Source: JBDTGE01 sp050742975 (lineage in GTDB: Bacteria; Actinomycetota; Actinomycetes; Mycobacteriales; Jatrophihabitantaceae). From it: a stretch of 64,000 nt of DNA. Made by a program: the position numbers and the translations under genes. The stretch covers positions 1 through 64,000 of the forward strand of contig JBOGDQ010000077.1 of assembly GCA_050742975.1 (NCBI GenBank), given 5' to 3'. Each line of letters opens with the position of its first letter. The first letter of the stretch is position 1. The notes below the pieces were generated by a model, which was not told the DNA's origin, did no database searches, and saw nothing but the letters and a program-made list of their open reading frames with translations. Of the stretch, positions 1-7,624 are shown one piece after another.

Positions 1-816
1 CCGGCGGGCGGGCCGGGGGCGGCGGTACGCGCGCCGTCGCTGGGCCGGGTGTCGGGGCTGGGGCTCGGCACGGCGGTGATCTGGCTGAGCCTGCTGGTGC
101 TCATCCCGCTGGCAGCGGTGGTCTGGAACGCGGGCGGCAACGGGTGGAGCGGCTTCTGGGACGCGATCACCCAACGGGCGGCGCTGGACGCGCTCCGGCT
201 GACCGTCCTGAGTTCGCTGGCGGTAAGCGCGATCAATGCCGTCATGGGCACCCTGCTCGCCTGGGTGCTCGTGCGCGATCCGTTCCCCGGGCGCAGGCTG
301 GTCGAGATCGTCATCGACATCCCGTTCGCGCTGCCGACGATCGTCGCCGGTCTCGTGCTGCTCGCGCTCTACGGCCCGACCAGCCCGATCGGTGTCGACC
401 TGCTCGGGACGCAACGGGCGATCGTGTTCGCCCTGCTGTTCGTCACCGTGCCGTTCGTCGTGCGAACCGTGCAGCCGGTACTGATGTCGCTGGACACCGA
501 GGCGGAGCAGGCCGCGAAGTCCCTGGGTGCCAGCGGCTTCACGACGTTCCGCCGGATCGTCCTGCCGTCGATCCTGCCGGCGGTGGCGTCCGGCACCGCG
601 CTGGCGTTCGCCCGGGCGATGGGTGAGTACGGCTCGGTGCTGCTGATCTCCGGTGGCGTCAATCGCGCGCGCGTGTCCTCGATGTACGCCTTCCAGCAGA
701 TTCAGAACTACGACTACACGGGCGCCGCGGCCACCGCGACCGTGCTGCTCGTGGTCAGCCTGGCCGTGATCGTCTCGCTGGACCTGCTGCAGCGGCGGGT
801 GGCTCGCCGTGGCTAG
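1..816 (+). CDS. cysT: Sulfate/thiosulfate ABC transporter permease CysT (5' end cut by window)
   Basis: Inner-membrane permease subunit of the sulfate/thiosulfate importer; with CysW it forms the channel driven by CysA. The frame is open to the first base of the window, so the true start is probably upstream; a GTG at 49 is the first possible start inside. Several hydrophobic segments are visible, and the EAA loop that contacts the ATPase is seen as EQAAKSLGASGFTTF followed by RIVLP. It is first in a cysT-cysW-cysA run and overlaps cysW by 8 bases, which suggests translational coupling. The binding-protein gene is not in the window and may lie upstream. Family is clear; the split between cysT and cysW rests on order. 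Confidence 0.9.
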   Translation, partial: PAGGPGAAVRAPSLGRVSGLGLGTAVIWLSLLVLIPLAAVVWNAGGNGWSGFWDAITQRAALDALRLTVLSSLAVSAINAVMGTLLAWVLVRDPFPGRRLVEIVIDIPFALPTIVAGLVLLALYGPTSPIGVDLLGTQRAIVFALLFVTVPFVVRTVQPVLMSLDTEAEQAAKSLGASGFTTFRRIVLPSILPAVASGTALAFARAMGEYGSVLLISGGVNRARVSSMYAFQQIQNYDYTGAAATATVLLVVSLAVIVSLDLLQRRVARRG

Positions 817-1621
817 CAGCAGCCGGTCCCGTTACGCGCTGCGTGGGGTGGCGTTGCTGTACGTCGCGGTGCTCGTCGCGGTCCCGCTGGCCGTCGTCGG
901 TTCCCGCACGATCGACCAGGGCTGGATGGCCTTCCGGTCGGCCGTGACGTCGGCGCAGGCCGTGGAGTCGTTCCGGCTGACGGCGATCGTCGCCGGCTCG
1001 GCGGTCGTCCTGAACGTGCTCTTCGGCATCGGGGCCGCGCTTCTGCTCACCCGCTACCGGTTTGCGGGCCGGCGGGTGTTCAGCGGCCTGATCGACCTGC
1101 CGGTGTCGGTGTCGCCGATCGTCGTCGGGCTGGCGCTCGTCCTGGTCTACGGGCCGTACGACGGCTGGTTCGGCAAGCCGTTGCACGGCGCGGGGATCGA
1201 CGTCATCTTCGCGGTTCCCGGCATGGTGCTTGCGACCGCGTTCGTCTCGCTGCCGATGGTGGTGCGCGAGATCGTCCCGGTGCTCGAGGAGGAGGGGGTC
1301 GAGCAGGAGCAGGCCGCCCGCGTGCTCGGCGCCAACGCCCTGCAGCGGTTCGGCCGGATCACCCTGCCGACGATCAAGTGGGCCCTCGCGTACGGGATCG
1401 TGCTCAGCCTGGCCCGCTCGATCGGCGAGTTCGGTGCGGTCAAGGTGGTCTCCGGCAACATCAGTGGTACCGGACAGACCCAGACGGCGACCCTGCTCGT
1501 CGACGAGAAGGTCGAGCAACTCGAGCCGGGCGCGTACCAGATCTCGGTCGTCCTCATCGCGGTCGCCGTCCTCGCGATCGTGATCGTCTCCGTCCTGCGG
1601 CCGAAGAAGGTGCCGGCATGA
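809..1621 (+). CDS. cysW: Sulfate/thiosulfate ABC transporter permease CysW
   Basis: Second membrane subunit of the sulfate importer, 270 aa. It starts at GTG 809 inside the end of cysT and ends in an ATGA overlap with cysA, so the three genes are one tightly coupled operon. The N-terminus is a membrane segment (LLYVAVLVAVPLAVVG), further TM segments follow, and the permease EAA loop appears as EQAARVLGANALQRF then RITLP, about two thirds along. This loop docks on the Q-loop region of the ATPase in the family. Length is usual for CysW. The neighbouring ATPase supports sulfate rather than molybdate as substrate, though the two permease families are related. Confidence 0.92.
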   Translation: MASSSRSRYALRGVALLYVAVLVAVPLAVVGSRTIDQGWMAFRSAVTSAQAVESFRLTAIVAGSAVVLNVLFGIGAALLLTRYRFAGRRVFSGLIDLPVSVSPIVVGLALVLVYGPYDGWFGKPLHGAGIDVIFAVPGMVLATAFVSLPMVVREIVPVLEEEGVEQEQAARVLGANALQRFGRITLPTIKWALAYGIVLSLARSIGEFGAVKVVSGNISGTGQTQTATLLVDEKVEQLEPGAYQISVVLIAVAVLAIVIVSVLRPKKVPA

Positions 1622-2553
1622 GCATCGCGGCAACGAACATCGTGAAGCGCTTCGGCAGCTTCGTGGCGCTGGATGGGGTCGACCTGGACGTGCGCAGCGG
1701 AAGCCTCACCGCCCTGCTCGGCCCGAGTGGTGGCGGCAAGTCCACGCTGCTGCGGATAATCGGGGGACTGGAGGATCCGGACGAGGGCGCGGTGCGTATC
1801 GACGGCGTCGAGTCCACCGCCGTTCCGGCGCAGCGGCGCAACGTCGGCTTCGTGTTGCAGCACTACGCGGCGTTCAAGCACCTGTCCGTCTACCGCAACG
1901 TCGCCTTCGGGCTGGAGATCCGCAAGCGACCGAAGGACGAGATCCGGCACCGGGTGGGCGAACTGCTGGAGCTGGTCCATCTCGAACAGTTCGCCGACCG
2001 CCTTCCTGCGCAGCTGTCCGGCGGCCAGCGGCAGCGGATGGCGCTGGCCCGCGCGCTGGCTGTGCGGCCGAAGGTGCTGCTGCTCGACGAGCCGTTCGGG
2101 GCGCTGGACACCACGGTGCGCAGGGAGTTGCGCGACTGGCTGCGGCGGCTGCACGACGAGATGCACGTGACCACCGTCTTCGTCACGCACGACCAGGAGG
2201 AGGCGCTCGAGGTCTCGGACGAGATCGTGGTGATCAATCAGGGACGGGTGGAGCAGGTGGGCACGCCGGATGAGCTGTACGACAAGCCGGCCTCGGACTT
2301 CGTCATGCGCTTCCTCGGACCGGTCACCGAACTCGGCGGGCGACTGGTTCGTCCGCACGATCTGGAGGTGTTCGGCGAGCGGGTCGACGGAGCGGCCGCG
2401 GGCGAGGTCACCCGGCTGCAGCGGATCGGCTTCGAGGTGCGGGCCGAGCTGCACGTCGGCGACCAGAAGCCATGGGCCCAGCTGACCCGCGGGCAGGCCG
2501 ACGCGCTCGACCTGCAGCCCGGCTCAGCGGTCTGGGTACGGTCGGTGCGGTAG
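1618..2553 (+). CDS. cysA: Sulfate/thiosulfate import ATP-binding protein CysA
   Basis: Cytoplasmic ATPase that powers sulfate uptake, 311 aa. Visible motifs are Walker A GPSGGGKST (residues 35-43), ABC signature LSGGQ (133-137), Walker B VLLLDEP (153-159) and the switch His in VFVTHDQEEAL. The C-terminal part ends with a short TOBE-like segment; the protein is somewhat shorter than the roughly 350 aa usual for CysA, so the regulatory C-terminal domain is reduced. The ATG overlaps the cysW stop as ATGA. About 390 bases without a convincing gene follow before the Rrf2 regulator. A molybdate or other anion ATPase is the main alternative, but the CysT/CysW pair makes sulfate most likely. Confidence 0.92.
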   Translation: MSIAATNIVKRFGSFVALDGVDLDVRSGSLTALLGPSGGGKSTLLRIIGGLEDPDEGAVRIDGVESTAVPAQRRNVGFVLQHYAAFKHLSVYRNVAFGLEIRKRPKDEIRHRVGELLELVHLEQFADRLPAQLSGGQRQRMALARALAVRPKVLLLDEPFGALDTTVRRELRDWLRRLHDEMHVTTVFVTHDQEEALEVSDEIVVINQGRVEQVGTPDELYDKPASDFVMRFLGPVTELGGRLVRPHDLEVFGERVDGAAAGEVTRLQRIGFEVRAELHVGDQKPWAQLTRGQADALDLQPGSAVWVRSVR

Positions 2554-2780
2554 CAGCGCGGCCCGGCTCCTGCTGGTCTGACCGAGTGTGTGGCTTGCCG
2601 CTGCGTCGGTGTTCAACGCGCCGGTTGCCTGGTCTATCGATCTGCGCATGTCCGGCGACGTGATGGTGCTGGGGTGTATTACGCGCGTCATACAGCTTGG
2701 GGAGACGCATCGTTCCGGACCGCCCGCGCTCTGCCGGCGATCTGGAGGTCACGAGATCCCCACCGAAACGTAGTCGAGCC

Positions 2781-2832
2781 GCGATCTTGTTACGGGTAGG
2801 TTGCTGCGCCACCTGAAGTGCACCAAGATCGC
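2781..2832. repeat. Imperfect hairpin in the cysA-Rrf2 intergenic region
   Basis: The stretch 2554-2941 holds no convincing gene. Inside it, GCGATCTTG (2781-2789) is the exact reverse complement of CAAGATCGC (2824-2832), with a 34-nt loop. The GATCTT/AAGATC edges resemble those of the 48-bp hairpin repeats elsewhere in the window, but the rest of the arms differs. It could be a decayed relative, a weak terminator or chance. Confidence 0.3.
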
Positions 2833-2941
2833 CGCGCGGCCCGACCGGAGATCGGCGTGCCCGGATGGTTGCGCGGGCTGTGACCAGACGCCGGGCGAGC
2901 CAGTGGTCGAATTGGGACACAGCCAGTGAGAGGATGCCGGG

Positions 2942-3397
2942 GTGCAGATCTCGGCGAAGACCGACTACGCGGTGCGAGCGCTGCTCTCGCTGGCCGTTCA
3001 CGAGCCCGAACTCGTCAAGGTGGACGTGGTGGTCGGCGAGCAGGGACTGCCGCGCAAGTTCGTCGAGGTGATCCTCGGCGAGCTGCGCCGGGCGGGCCTG
3101 GTCCGCAGCCAGCGTGGCGCGGACGGCGGGTACGCGCTCGCCCTCCCGGCCAAGCAGATCACGATCGGTGCGGTGATCCGCGCGGTCGACGGCCCGCTCG
3201 CCGAGGTGCGTGGCCTGCGTCCGCACGAGACGGAGTACTCCGGTGTCGCCGCGCACCTGCCGCAGGTGTGGGTCGCGGTGCGCGCGTCGCTGCGGTCCGT
3301 GCTGGACGAGATCTCGCTGGCCCAGGTGCTGAGCGGCGCGTTTCCGAAGCATGTGAAGAAGATGCTGGACGCGCCGGACGCGTGGCTGCCGCGCTGA
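2942..3397 (+). CDS. Rrf2 family transcriptional regulator
   Basis: Winged-helix DNA-binding regulator, 151 aa, starting at GTG 2942. The N-terminus MQISAKTDYAVRALLSLA is typical of the family and is followed by the recognition-helix region GLPRKFVEVILGELRRAGLV and the wing QRGADGGYALA. There is no cysteine in the whole protein, so it cannot bind the Fe-S cluster used by IscR, NsrR or RsrR. Cysteine-free Rrf2 proteins include CymR, which controls sulfur uptake genes in Firmicutes. The position next to cysTWA makes a role in sulfur control plausible, but this is inference. It is separated from cysA by about 390 bases and probably has its own promoter. Confidence 0.85.
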   Translation: MQISAKTDYAVRALLSLAVHEPELVKVDVVVGEQGLPRKFVEVILGELRRAGLVRSQRGADGGYALALPAKQITIGAVIRAVDGPLAEVRGLRPHETEYSGVAAHLPQVWVAVRASLRSVLDEISLAQVLSGAFPKHVKKMLDAPDAWLPR

Positions 3398-3508
3398 CCT
3401 GCGGCGGATCGGTCGAGCGGTGACGGCGATCACCGCGGCGTATCGTGGCGGCAGAACGCCGGAGCTCGAAGACACCGGACGGCTCAGGGACGTCGGATGG
3501 AGGGCACG

Positions 3509-3694
3509 ATGGGTTACATCGGCCAGCTGCCGCAGCGGCTGGAAGCGCTGCCCGCACAGGAGACCGGGACGGGTGCGCCGCCGGAACCGGGCGGACCCCG
3601 CGCCGACGAACTTCCGGTCCTGCTGCCCACGGACGGCCGGCCGGTGACGATAACGCTCCGTCCGGAGCCGGCGAACGGCACCGATCCCGAGTAG
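3509..3694 (+). CDS. Small hypothetical protein upstream of the M16 peptidase
   Basis: Possible 61-aa protein of unknown function. ATG 3509 is preceded by GGAGG (3499-3503) at a good ribosome-binding distance; an in-frame ATG at 3497 has no such signal. The product begins MGYIGQLPQRLEAL, is rich in Pro, Glu and Gly, and shows no membrane segment or known motif. The rest of 3398-3770 holds nothing I recognise. The good Shine-Dalgarno sequence favours a real gene, while the short length and biased composition leave room for chance. Confidence 0.4.
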   Translation: MGYIGQLPQRLEALPAQETGTGAPPEPGGPRADELPVLLPTDGRPVTITLRPEPANGTDPE

Positions 3695-3770
3695 CCGGGC
3701 CGTTCTGCTGAGCCGAACCGCTCGTCGGCGCCGGGTCCGCCCGAAGCCGGCGACCCCCTAGGATCGCGGG

Positions 3771-5108
3771 ATGGTTTCCTCCACCGCAGCGCGTCCGGCC
3801 GCGCGCGCCGCCACCCGCCGGCTGCCCGCGACCGGTGGTGGCGTCCTCACCCGAACCGTGCTCCCGGGTGGCCTGCGGGTGGTCACCGAGGCGATGCCCG
3901 GCGTGCGCAGCGTCAGCGTCGGGGTGTGGGTTCCGGTCGGTTCGCGGGACGAGTCGATCGCTCTCGCGGGGACCAGCCACTTCCTCGAGCACCTGCTGTT
4001 CAAGGGGACCGCGACCCGCTCGGCGCTGGACATCGCGAGCGCGATGGACGCGGTCGGCGGCGAGTTCAACGCCTTCACCGAGAAGGAGCACACCTGCTTC
4101 TACGCGACCGTCCTGGATCGTGACCTGCCACTTGCGATCGACATCGTGTCCGACGTCGTCGTCAACGCGACCGTCACGCTGCAGGACGTGGACATCGAGC
4201 GCAGCGTCGTGCTCGAGGAGATCGCGATGCGCGACGACGATCCCGCGGACCTGGTGCACGACGAGTTCGCTGCCGCGCTGCATGGCGACACCCCGATCGG
4301 GCGGCCGGTCCTGGGCACGGTGGACTCGATCGCTGCGCTGACCCGCCGCCAGGTCGCCGGCTACTACCACCGCCGCTACACGCCGGACGCGATGGTCGTG
4401 TCGGTCGCGGGCAATGTCGAGCACGCCGAGGTCCTGCGGTTGGTGCGCAGCGCGTTCGCCGGACATCTCGACGGCGTGCACGCGCCACGTGAGCCGAGGG
4501 CCTCGCACGCGCATATCGCAGCGCCGCCGGCCCGCCCGGTCCGCGTGGTGCCCGATGACACCGAACAGGCCAACCTCGTGCTGGGCGTGCACGGGGTGTC
4601 GCGCCACGACCCGCGTCGGTTCGCGGCGGGCGTGCTGTCGTCCGCGCTCGGTGGCGGCATGAGTTCGCGCCTGTTCCAGAGCATCCGCGAGGAGCGCGGC
4701 CTGGCCTACTCGGTCTACACATTCAGCAGCGGGTACACCGACGCCGGCCAGTTCGGCGTCTACGCCGGATGCCAGCCGGGCAAGGCCGACGAGGTACTCG
4801 GCCTGATGATCACCGAGTTGGACGCGGCCGCGCGGGGCGAGTTGACCGACGCGGAGATCGACCGCGGCAAGGGCCAGATGCGCGGTGGCATCGTGCTCGG
4901 GCTCGAGGACTCCGGCTCGCGGATGTCGCGCATCGGCAAGAGCGAGCTCGTCTACGGCGACATCATGGGCGTCGATGAACTGCTGAGCCGGATCGACCAG
5001 GTCACCGCCGCGGACGTTGCCGCGATCGCGGCCGACCTGCTCACCCGCCCGCGCTGCCTGACCGTCGTCGGGCCGTTCGGCGAGCACGACTTCGACGGGT
5101 CCGTGTGA
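3771..5108 (+). CDS. M16 family zinc metallopeptidase (PepR/processing-protease type)
   Basis: Zinc endopeptidase of the pitrilysin/M16B family, 445 aa. The inverted zinc motif HxxEH is HFLEH (residues 70-74), and the third ligand Glu150 lies 76 residues further in VVLEE, exactly as the family requires. The C-terminal half contains the usual inactive-repeat signature region (GGGMSSRLFQSIREERGLAYSV). An active enzyme is expected. Its cellular substrate in actinobacteria is not established. It sits directly before dapB, with a 4-base overlap between the TGA region and an upstream in-frame GTG of dapB; this M16-dapB order is common in actinobacteria. The start at ATG 3771 is plausible, although the first 25 residues are low complexity. 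Confidence 0.9.
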   Translation: MVSSTAARPAARAATRRLPATGGGVLTRTVLPGGLRVVTEAMPGVRSVSVGVWVPVGSRDESIALAGTSHFLEHLLFKGTATRSALDIASAMDAVGGEFNAFTEKEHTCFYATVLDRDLPLAIDIVSDVVVNATVTLQDVDIERSVVLEEIAMRDDDPADLVHDEFAAALHGDTPIGRPVLGTVDSIAALTRRQVAGYYHRRYTPDAMVVSVAGNVEHAEVLRLVRSAFAGHLDGVHAPREPRASHAHIAAPPARPVRVVPDDTEQANLVLGVHGVSRHDPRRFAAGVLSSALGGGMSSRLFQSIREERGLAYSVYTFSSGYTDAGQFGVYAGCQPGKADEVLGLMITELDAAARGELTDAEIDRGKGQMRGGIVLGLEDSGSRMSRIGKSELVYGDIMGVDELLSRIDQVTAADVAAIAADLLTRPRCLTVVGPFGEHDFDGSV

Positions 5109-5119
5109 AGGGGACGACG

Positions 5120-5872
5120 ATGACTGATCCGATTCGGGTGGGCGTCCTGGGCGCGCGTGGGCGGATGGGGCAGCAGGTCTGCACGGCCGTCGACGCCGCG
5201 CCGGACCTGGACCTGGTGGCGATGGTCGACGCCGGCGACTGGCTGTTCAGCGTCGCGGACGCCGGGGCGCAGGTGCTCGTCGACTTCACCCACCCCGACG
5301 TCGTGATGGACAACGTACGGTTCGCCGTCGATCAGGGCATCCATGCGGTGGTCGGTACGACCGGCTTCACCCCCGAGCGGCTGGACACCGTCCGCACCTG
5401 GCTGGCGGACGCGCCCGAGCTGGGCGTGCTCGTCGCGCCGAACTTCGGCATTGGCGCGGTGCTGTCGATGAAGTTCGCCGAGCTGGCGGCGAAATACTAC
5501 GACTCGGCCGAGGTGATCGAACTGCATCACCCGGGCAAAGCCGACGCGCCCAGCGGCACCGCCGTGCGTACCGCGCAGCTGATCGCGGCCGCGCGCACGG
5601 CCGCCGGACTGCCGCCACCGCCGGACGTCACCAGCCAGGCGCTCGACGGTGCCCGCGGTGCCGACGTCGACGGCATCCACGTCCACGCCCTGCGGATCGC
5701 GGGCATGGTCGCGCACCAGGAGATCGTGCTCGGCACGGAGGGCGAGACGCTCACGATCCGGCACGACTCGCTGCACCGCTCGTCGTTCATGCCCGGGGTG
5801 CTGCTGGCGGTCCGGCAGATCCTCTCGCGGCCCGGGCTCACGGTGGGGCTCGAACCGCTGCTCGGCCTGTGA
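5120..5872 (+). CDS. dapB: 4-hydroxy-tetrahydrodipicolinate reductase
   Basis: Reduces the product of DapA with NAD(P)H in the diaminopimelate/lysine pathway; cytoplasmic, 250 aa. The nucleotide-binding loop is VGVLGARGRMG near the N-terminus. The substrate and catalytic region HHPGKADAPSGTA is the family signature: the His pair and Lys are catalytic, and PSGT binds substrate. I chose ATG 5120 because AAGGGG lies a few bases upstream; an in-frame GTG at 5105 overlaps the M16 gene but would add five residues with no support. The C-terminal part holds the expected dimer/tetramer sheet. The other pathway genes in this window are dapA and dapF. Confidence 0.96.
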   Translation: MTDPIRVGVLGARGRMGQQVCTAVDAAPDLDLVAMVDAGDWLFSVADAGAQVLVDFTHPDVVMDNVRFAVDQGIHAVVGTTGFTPERLDTVRTWLADAPELGVLVAPNFGIGAVLSMKFAELAAKYYDSAEVIELHHPGKADAPSGTAVRTAQLIAAARTAAGLPPPPDVTSQALDGARGADVDGIHVHALRIAGMVAHQEIVLGTEGETLTIRHDSLHRSSFMPGVLLAVRQILSRPGLTVGLEPLLGL

Positions 5873-5879
5873 CCGTCCC

Positions 5880-6314
5880 ATGACGGCGAAGCGGGTCGTC
5901 GCGCTGCTGCTGCTCGCGCTGGCCGCCTACTTCGCGCTGATCGGGTACCGCGCGAGTTACCTGCTCCAGCAGCACTCCGCCACGCTCAAGGTGCTCGGCG
6001 GCGCGGTGCTGGTGCTGCCGCTCGTCGGGATCTGGGTGGTCGTCGCCGAGTTGCGCTTCGGTGCTGCGACCGCCCGGCTGGGTCGTCGGCTGGACGAGGA
6101 GGGCGTGCCGTCCGACGACGACCTGCCACGCACGCCGTCCGGTCGGGTCGACCGCGACTGTGCCGACGCCCTGTTCGAGACGCGCCGCGTGGATGTCGAG
6201 GCCGACCCCGGTAACTGGCGTGGCTGGTACCGGCTGGCCGAGGCGTACGACTACGCAGGTGATCGCAAGCGGGCCCGCGCCGCGATGCGTACCGCGATCG
6301 ACCGCGCCGGCTGA
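5880..6314 (+). CDS. Small membrane protein with a TPR-like C-terminus
   Basis: A 144-aa protein starting at ATG 5880, just 7 bases after the dapB stop and probably cotranscribed with it. Two membrane segments are visible near the N-terminus (VVALLLLALAAYFALIGY and VLGGAVLVLPLVGIWVVV). A hydrophilic tail follows whose end, NWRGWYRLAEAYDYAGDRKRARAAMRTAI, reads as one tetratricopeptide-like helix pair. Proteins of this shape next to dapB are common in actinobacteria, but I know of no function. The gene converges with the next one, with a 9-base gap between stops. Confidence 0.8.
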   Translation: MTAKRVVALLLLALAAYFALIGYRASYLLQQHSATLKVLGGAVLVLPLVGIWVVVAELRFGAATARLGRRLDEEGVPSDDDLPRTPSGRVDRDCADALFETRRVDVEADPGNWRGWYRLAEAYDYAGDRKRARAAMRTAIDRAG

Positions 6315-6323
6315 GCACCGCTG

Positions 6324-6950
6324 TCAGTCGCGGCCGACGTGGGTGTCCAGCCAGGAGGTGAGCGGGCCGATCGCGTGCCACGCCTTGACGATTTCGGCCC
6401 GGGTCCGCTTCGTGCTCAGCCAGGCCGGGCAGCCGAACTCGCGCGAGGCGGTCATCGTCTTGTAGCGCAGCAGGTCCGCGCGCGGGTGGTCCTTCTCGTA
6501 CCCGGACGGGACGCGGGTGAGCTGCGTGCCGCCGACGGCGAGCTTGTTCGCGCGCACGGCCGACAGTGCCCGTTCCAGTTGCGCGCCGACCACCTCGTCG
6601 GCGACCGCCCGTCGCAACCGGTCGACCTGGGCCGAGGACGTGTCCCAGTACCCGCCCGCGACGAACAGGCCGGCCGCGGAGACGTGCAGGTACAGCGACG
6701 AGTCGCCGAACCACACACCCTGATGCGTCTTGTACGGCGTCTTGTCCTTCGCGAAGCGGACATCGCGGTACGGACGGAAGAACTTCGCGGCGCCGAACTC
6801 GGGCGTCAGGGCAGCGGCAAGCGCTTCGACGGGCGCGCGGACCGACTCCTCGTAGACGTTCTTGTGCGCGGTCCAGAAGGCCTTGGTGTTGTCCGCCTCC
6901 AGGTCTTCGTAGAAGTCCAGCGCCGCGATCGGGATGCCTGTGAAGCTCAC
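6324..6950 (-). CDS. DUF2461 (TIGR02453) family protein
   Basis: A 208-aa conserved hypothetical of the DUF2461 family. The pattern FYEDLEADNTKAFWTAHK near the N-terminus and FFRPYRDVRFAKDKTPYKTH further on are hallmarks of this family. No biochemical function is established. The frame continues upstream, but I place the start at GTG 6950 because the family sequence begins here and GGAGC stands just upstream; the upstream residues look like noise. It is encoded alone, converging on the dapB operon and followed upstream by a GNAT gene in the same direction. Confidence 0.88.
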   Translation of the reverse strand: MSFTGIPIAALDFYEDLEADNTKAFWTAHKNVYEESVRAPVEALAAALTPEFGAAKFFRPYRDVRFAKDKTPYKTHQGVWFGDSSLYLHVSAAGLFVAGGYWDTSSAQVDRLRRAVADEVVGAQLERALSAVRANKLAVGGTQLTRVPSGYEKDHPRADLLRYKTMTASREFGCPAWLSTKRTRAEIVKAWHAIGPLTSWLDTHVGRD

Positions 6951-7011
6951 GCTCCGAAGGTACCGACTCCCGTGTTGTGGCCAGAGCGCCGGCCGCGATG
7001 CCGCTGCCAGG

Positions 7012-7563
7012 TCAGCCTGGTGTGGTCGTCTCCAGCGACACATGCAGCCTGATCTCGCGCAGCTCCCCGGCGCCGGTGTCCAAGGCGCGGACGAGGCCAT
7101 CGGGCGCCCAGCCGGCGGACAGGTAGAACTCGCGGGAGGCAGCGTCCTGCTCGGGGATCCAGACCAACCCGCGCGTCATCCCGTCCCCCCGCACGTGGTC
7201 GACGACCGCCGCGAGCAGCCGCGATCCGTGCCCGCGGCGTCCCCAGCGCGGCTCGACCAGCAGCGGGCTGATCTCGGCCGTCGTGTCCGGCGCCGGATCC
7301 TCGGGTTGCAGATCATCGGCCGGTCCCACCGCGGCGAAGCCGACCGTCCGCTCCTGCTCCAGCGCGATCAGCACGTGGTGCCGCCGCGATGGTGGCTCGG
7401 CGACCGCGTCGCGCCAGGCGGCCGCGGCCAGGTCGTCCTCGAGCGCGTCGAGGATCGGCGCGGGCAGGATCGAGCCGTAGCCGGTGCGCCAGGTCTCGAT
7501 CTGGATTCGGCCGATCTCGGCGGCATCGTCGGGGCGGGCGGCGCGTACGCTGACATCGGCCAT
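7012..7563 (-). CDS. GNAT family N-acetyltransferase
   Basis: Acetyl-CoA dependent N-acetyltransferase, 183 aa, ATG at 7563. The acetyl-CoA pyrophosphate loop (motif A) is PRWGRRGHGSRLLAAV, matching the Q/RxxGxG/A pattern, and motif B appears as PEQDAASREFYLSAGW, where residues fold beside the cofactor. The N-terminus VRAARPDDAAEIGRIQIETWRTGY is usual for the family. The substrate cannot be told from sequence. It shares orientation with the DUF2461 gene downstream, about 60 bases away, and may be cotranscribed. Confidence 0.88.
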   Translation of the reverse strand: MADVSVRAARPDDAAEIGRIQIETWRTGYGSILPAPILDALEDDLAAAAWRDAVAEPPSRRHHVLIALEQERTVGFAAVGPADDLQPEDPAPDTTAEISPLLVEPRWGRRGHGSRLLAAVVDHVRGDGMTRGLVWIPEQDAASREFYLSAGWAPDGLVRALDTGAGELREIRLHVSLETTTPG

Positions 7564-7624
7564 GCCGCCGAGCGTAGGCCGACCTGGCGCACCGCTTCCG
7601 AGGGCTGGTGCACCGCCCGCGGGC

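Noticed and set aside
2590..2799. Small open frames in the cysA-Rrf2 gap as genes.
   Set aside because: No ribosome binding site, no conserved pattern, and overlapping frames in several phases.
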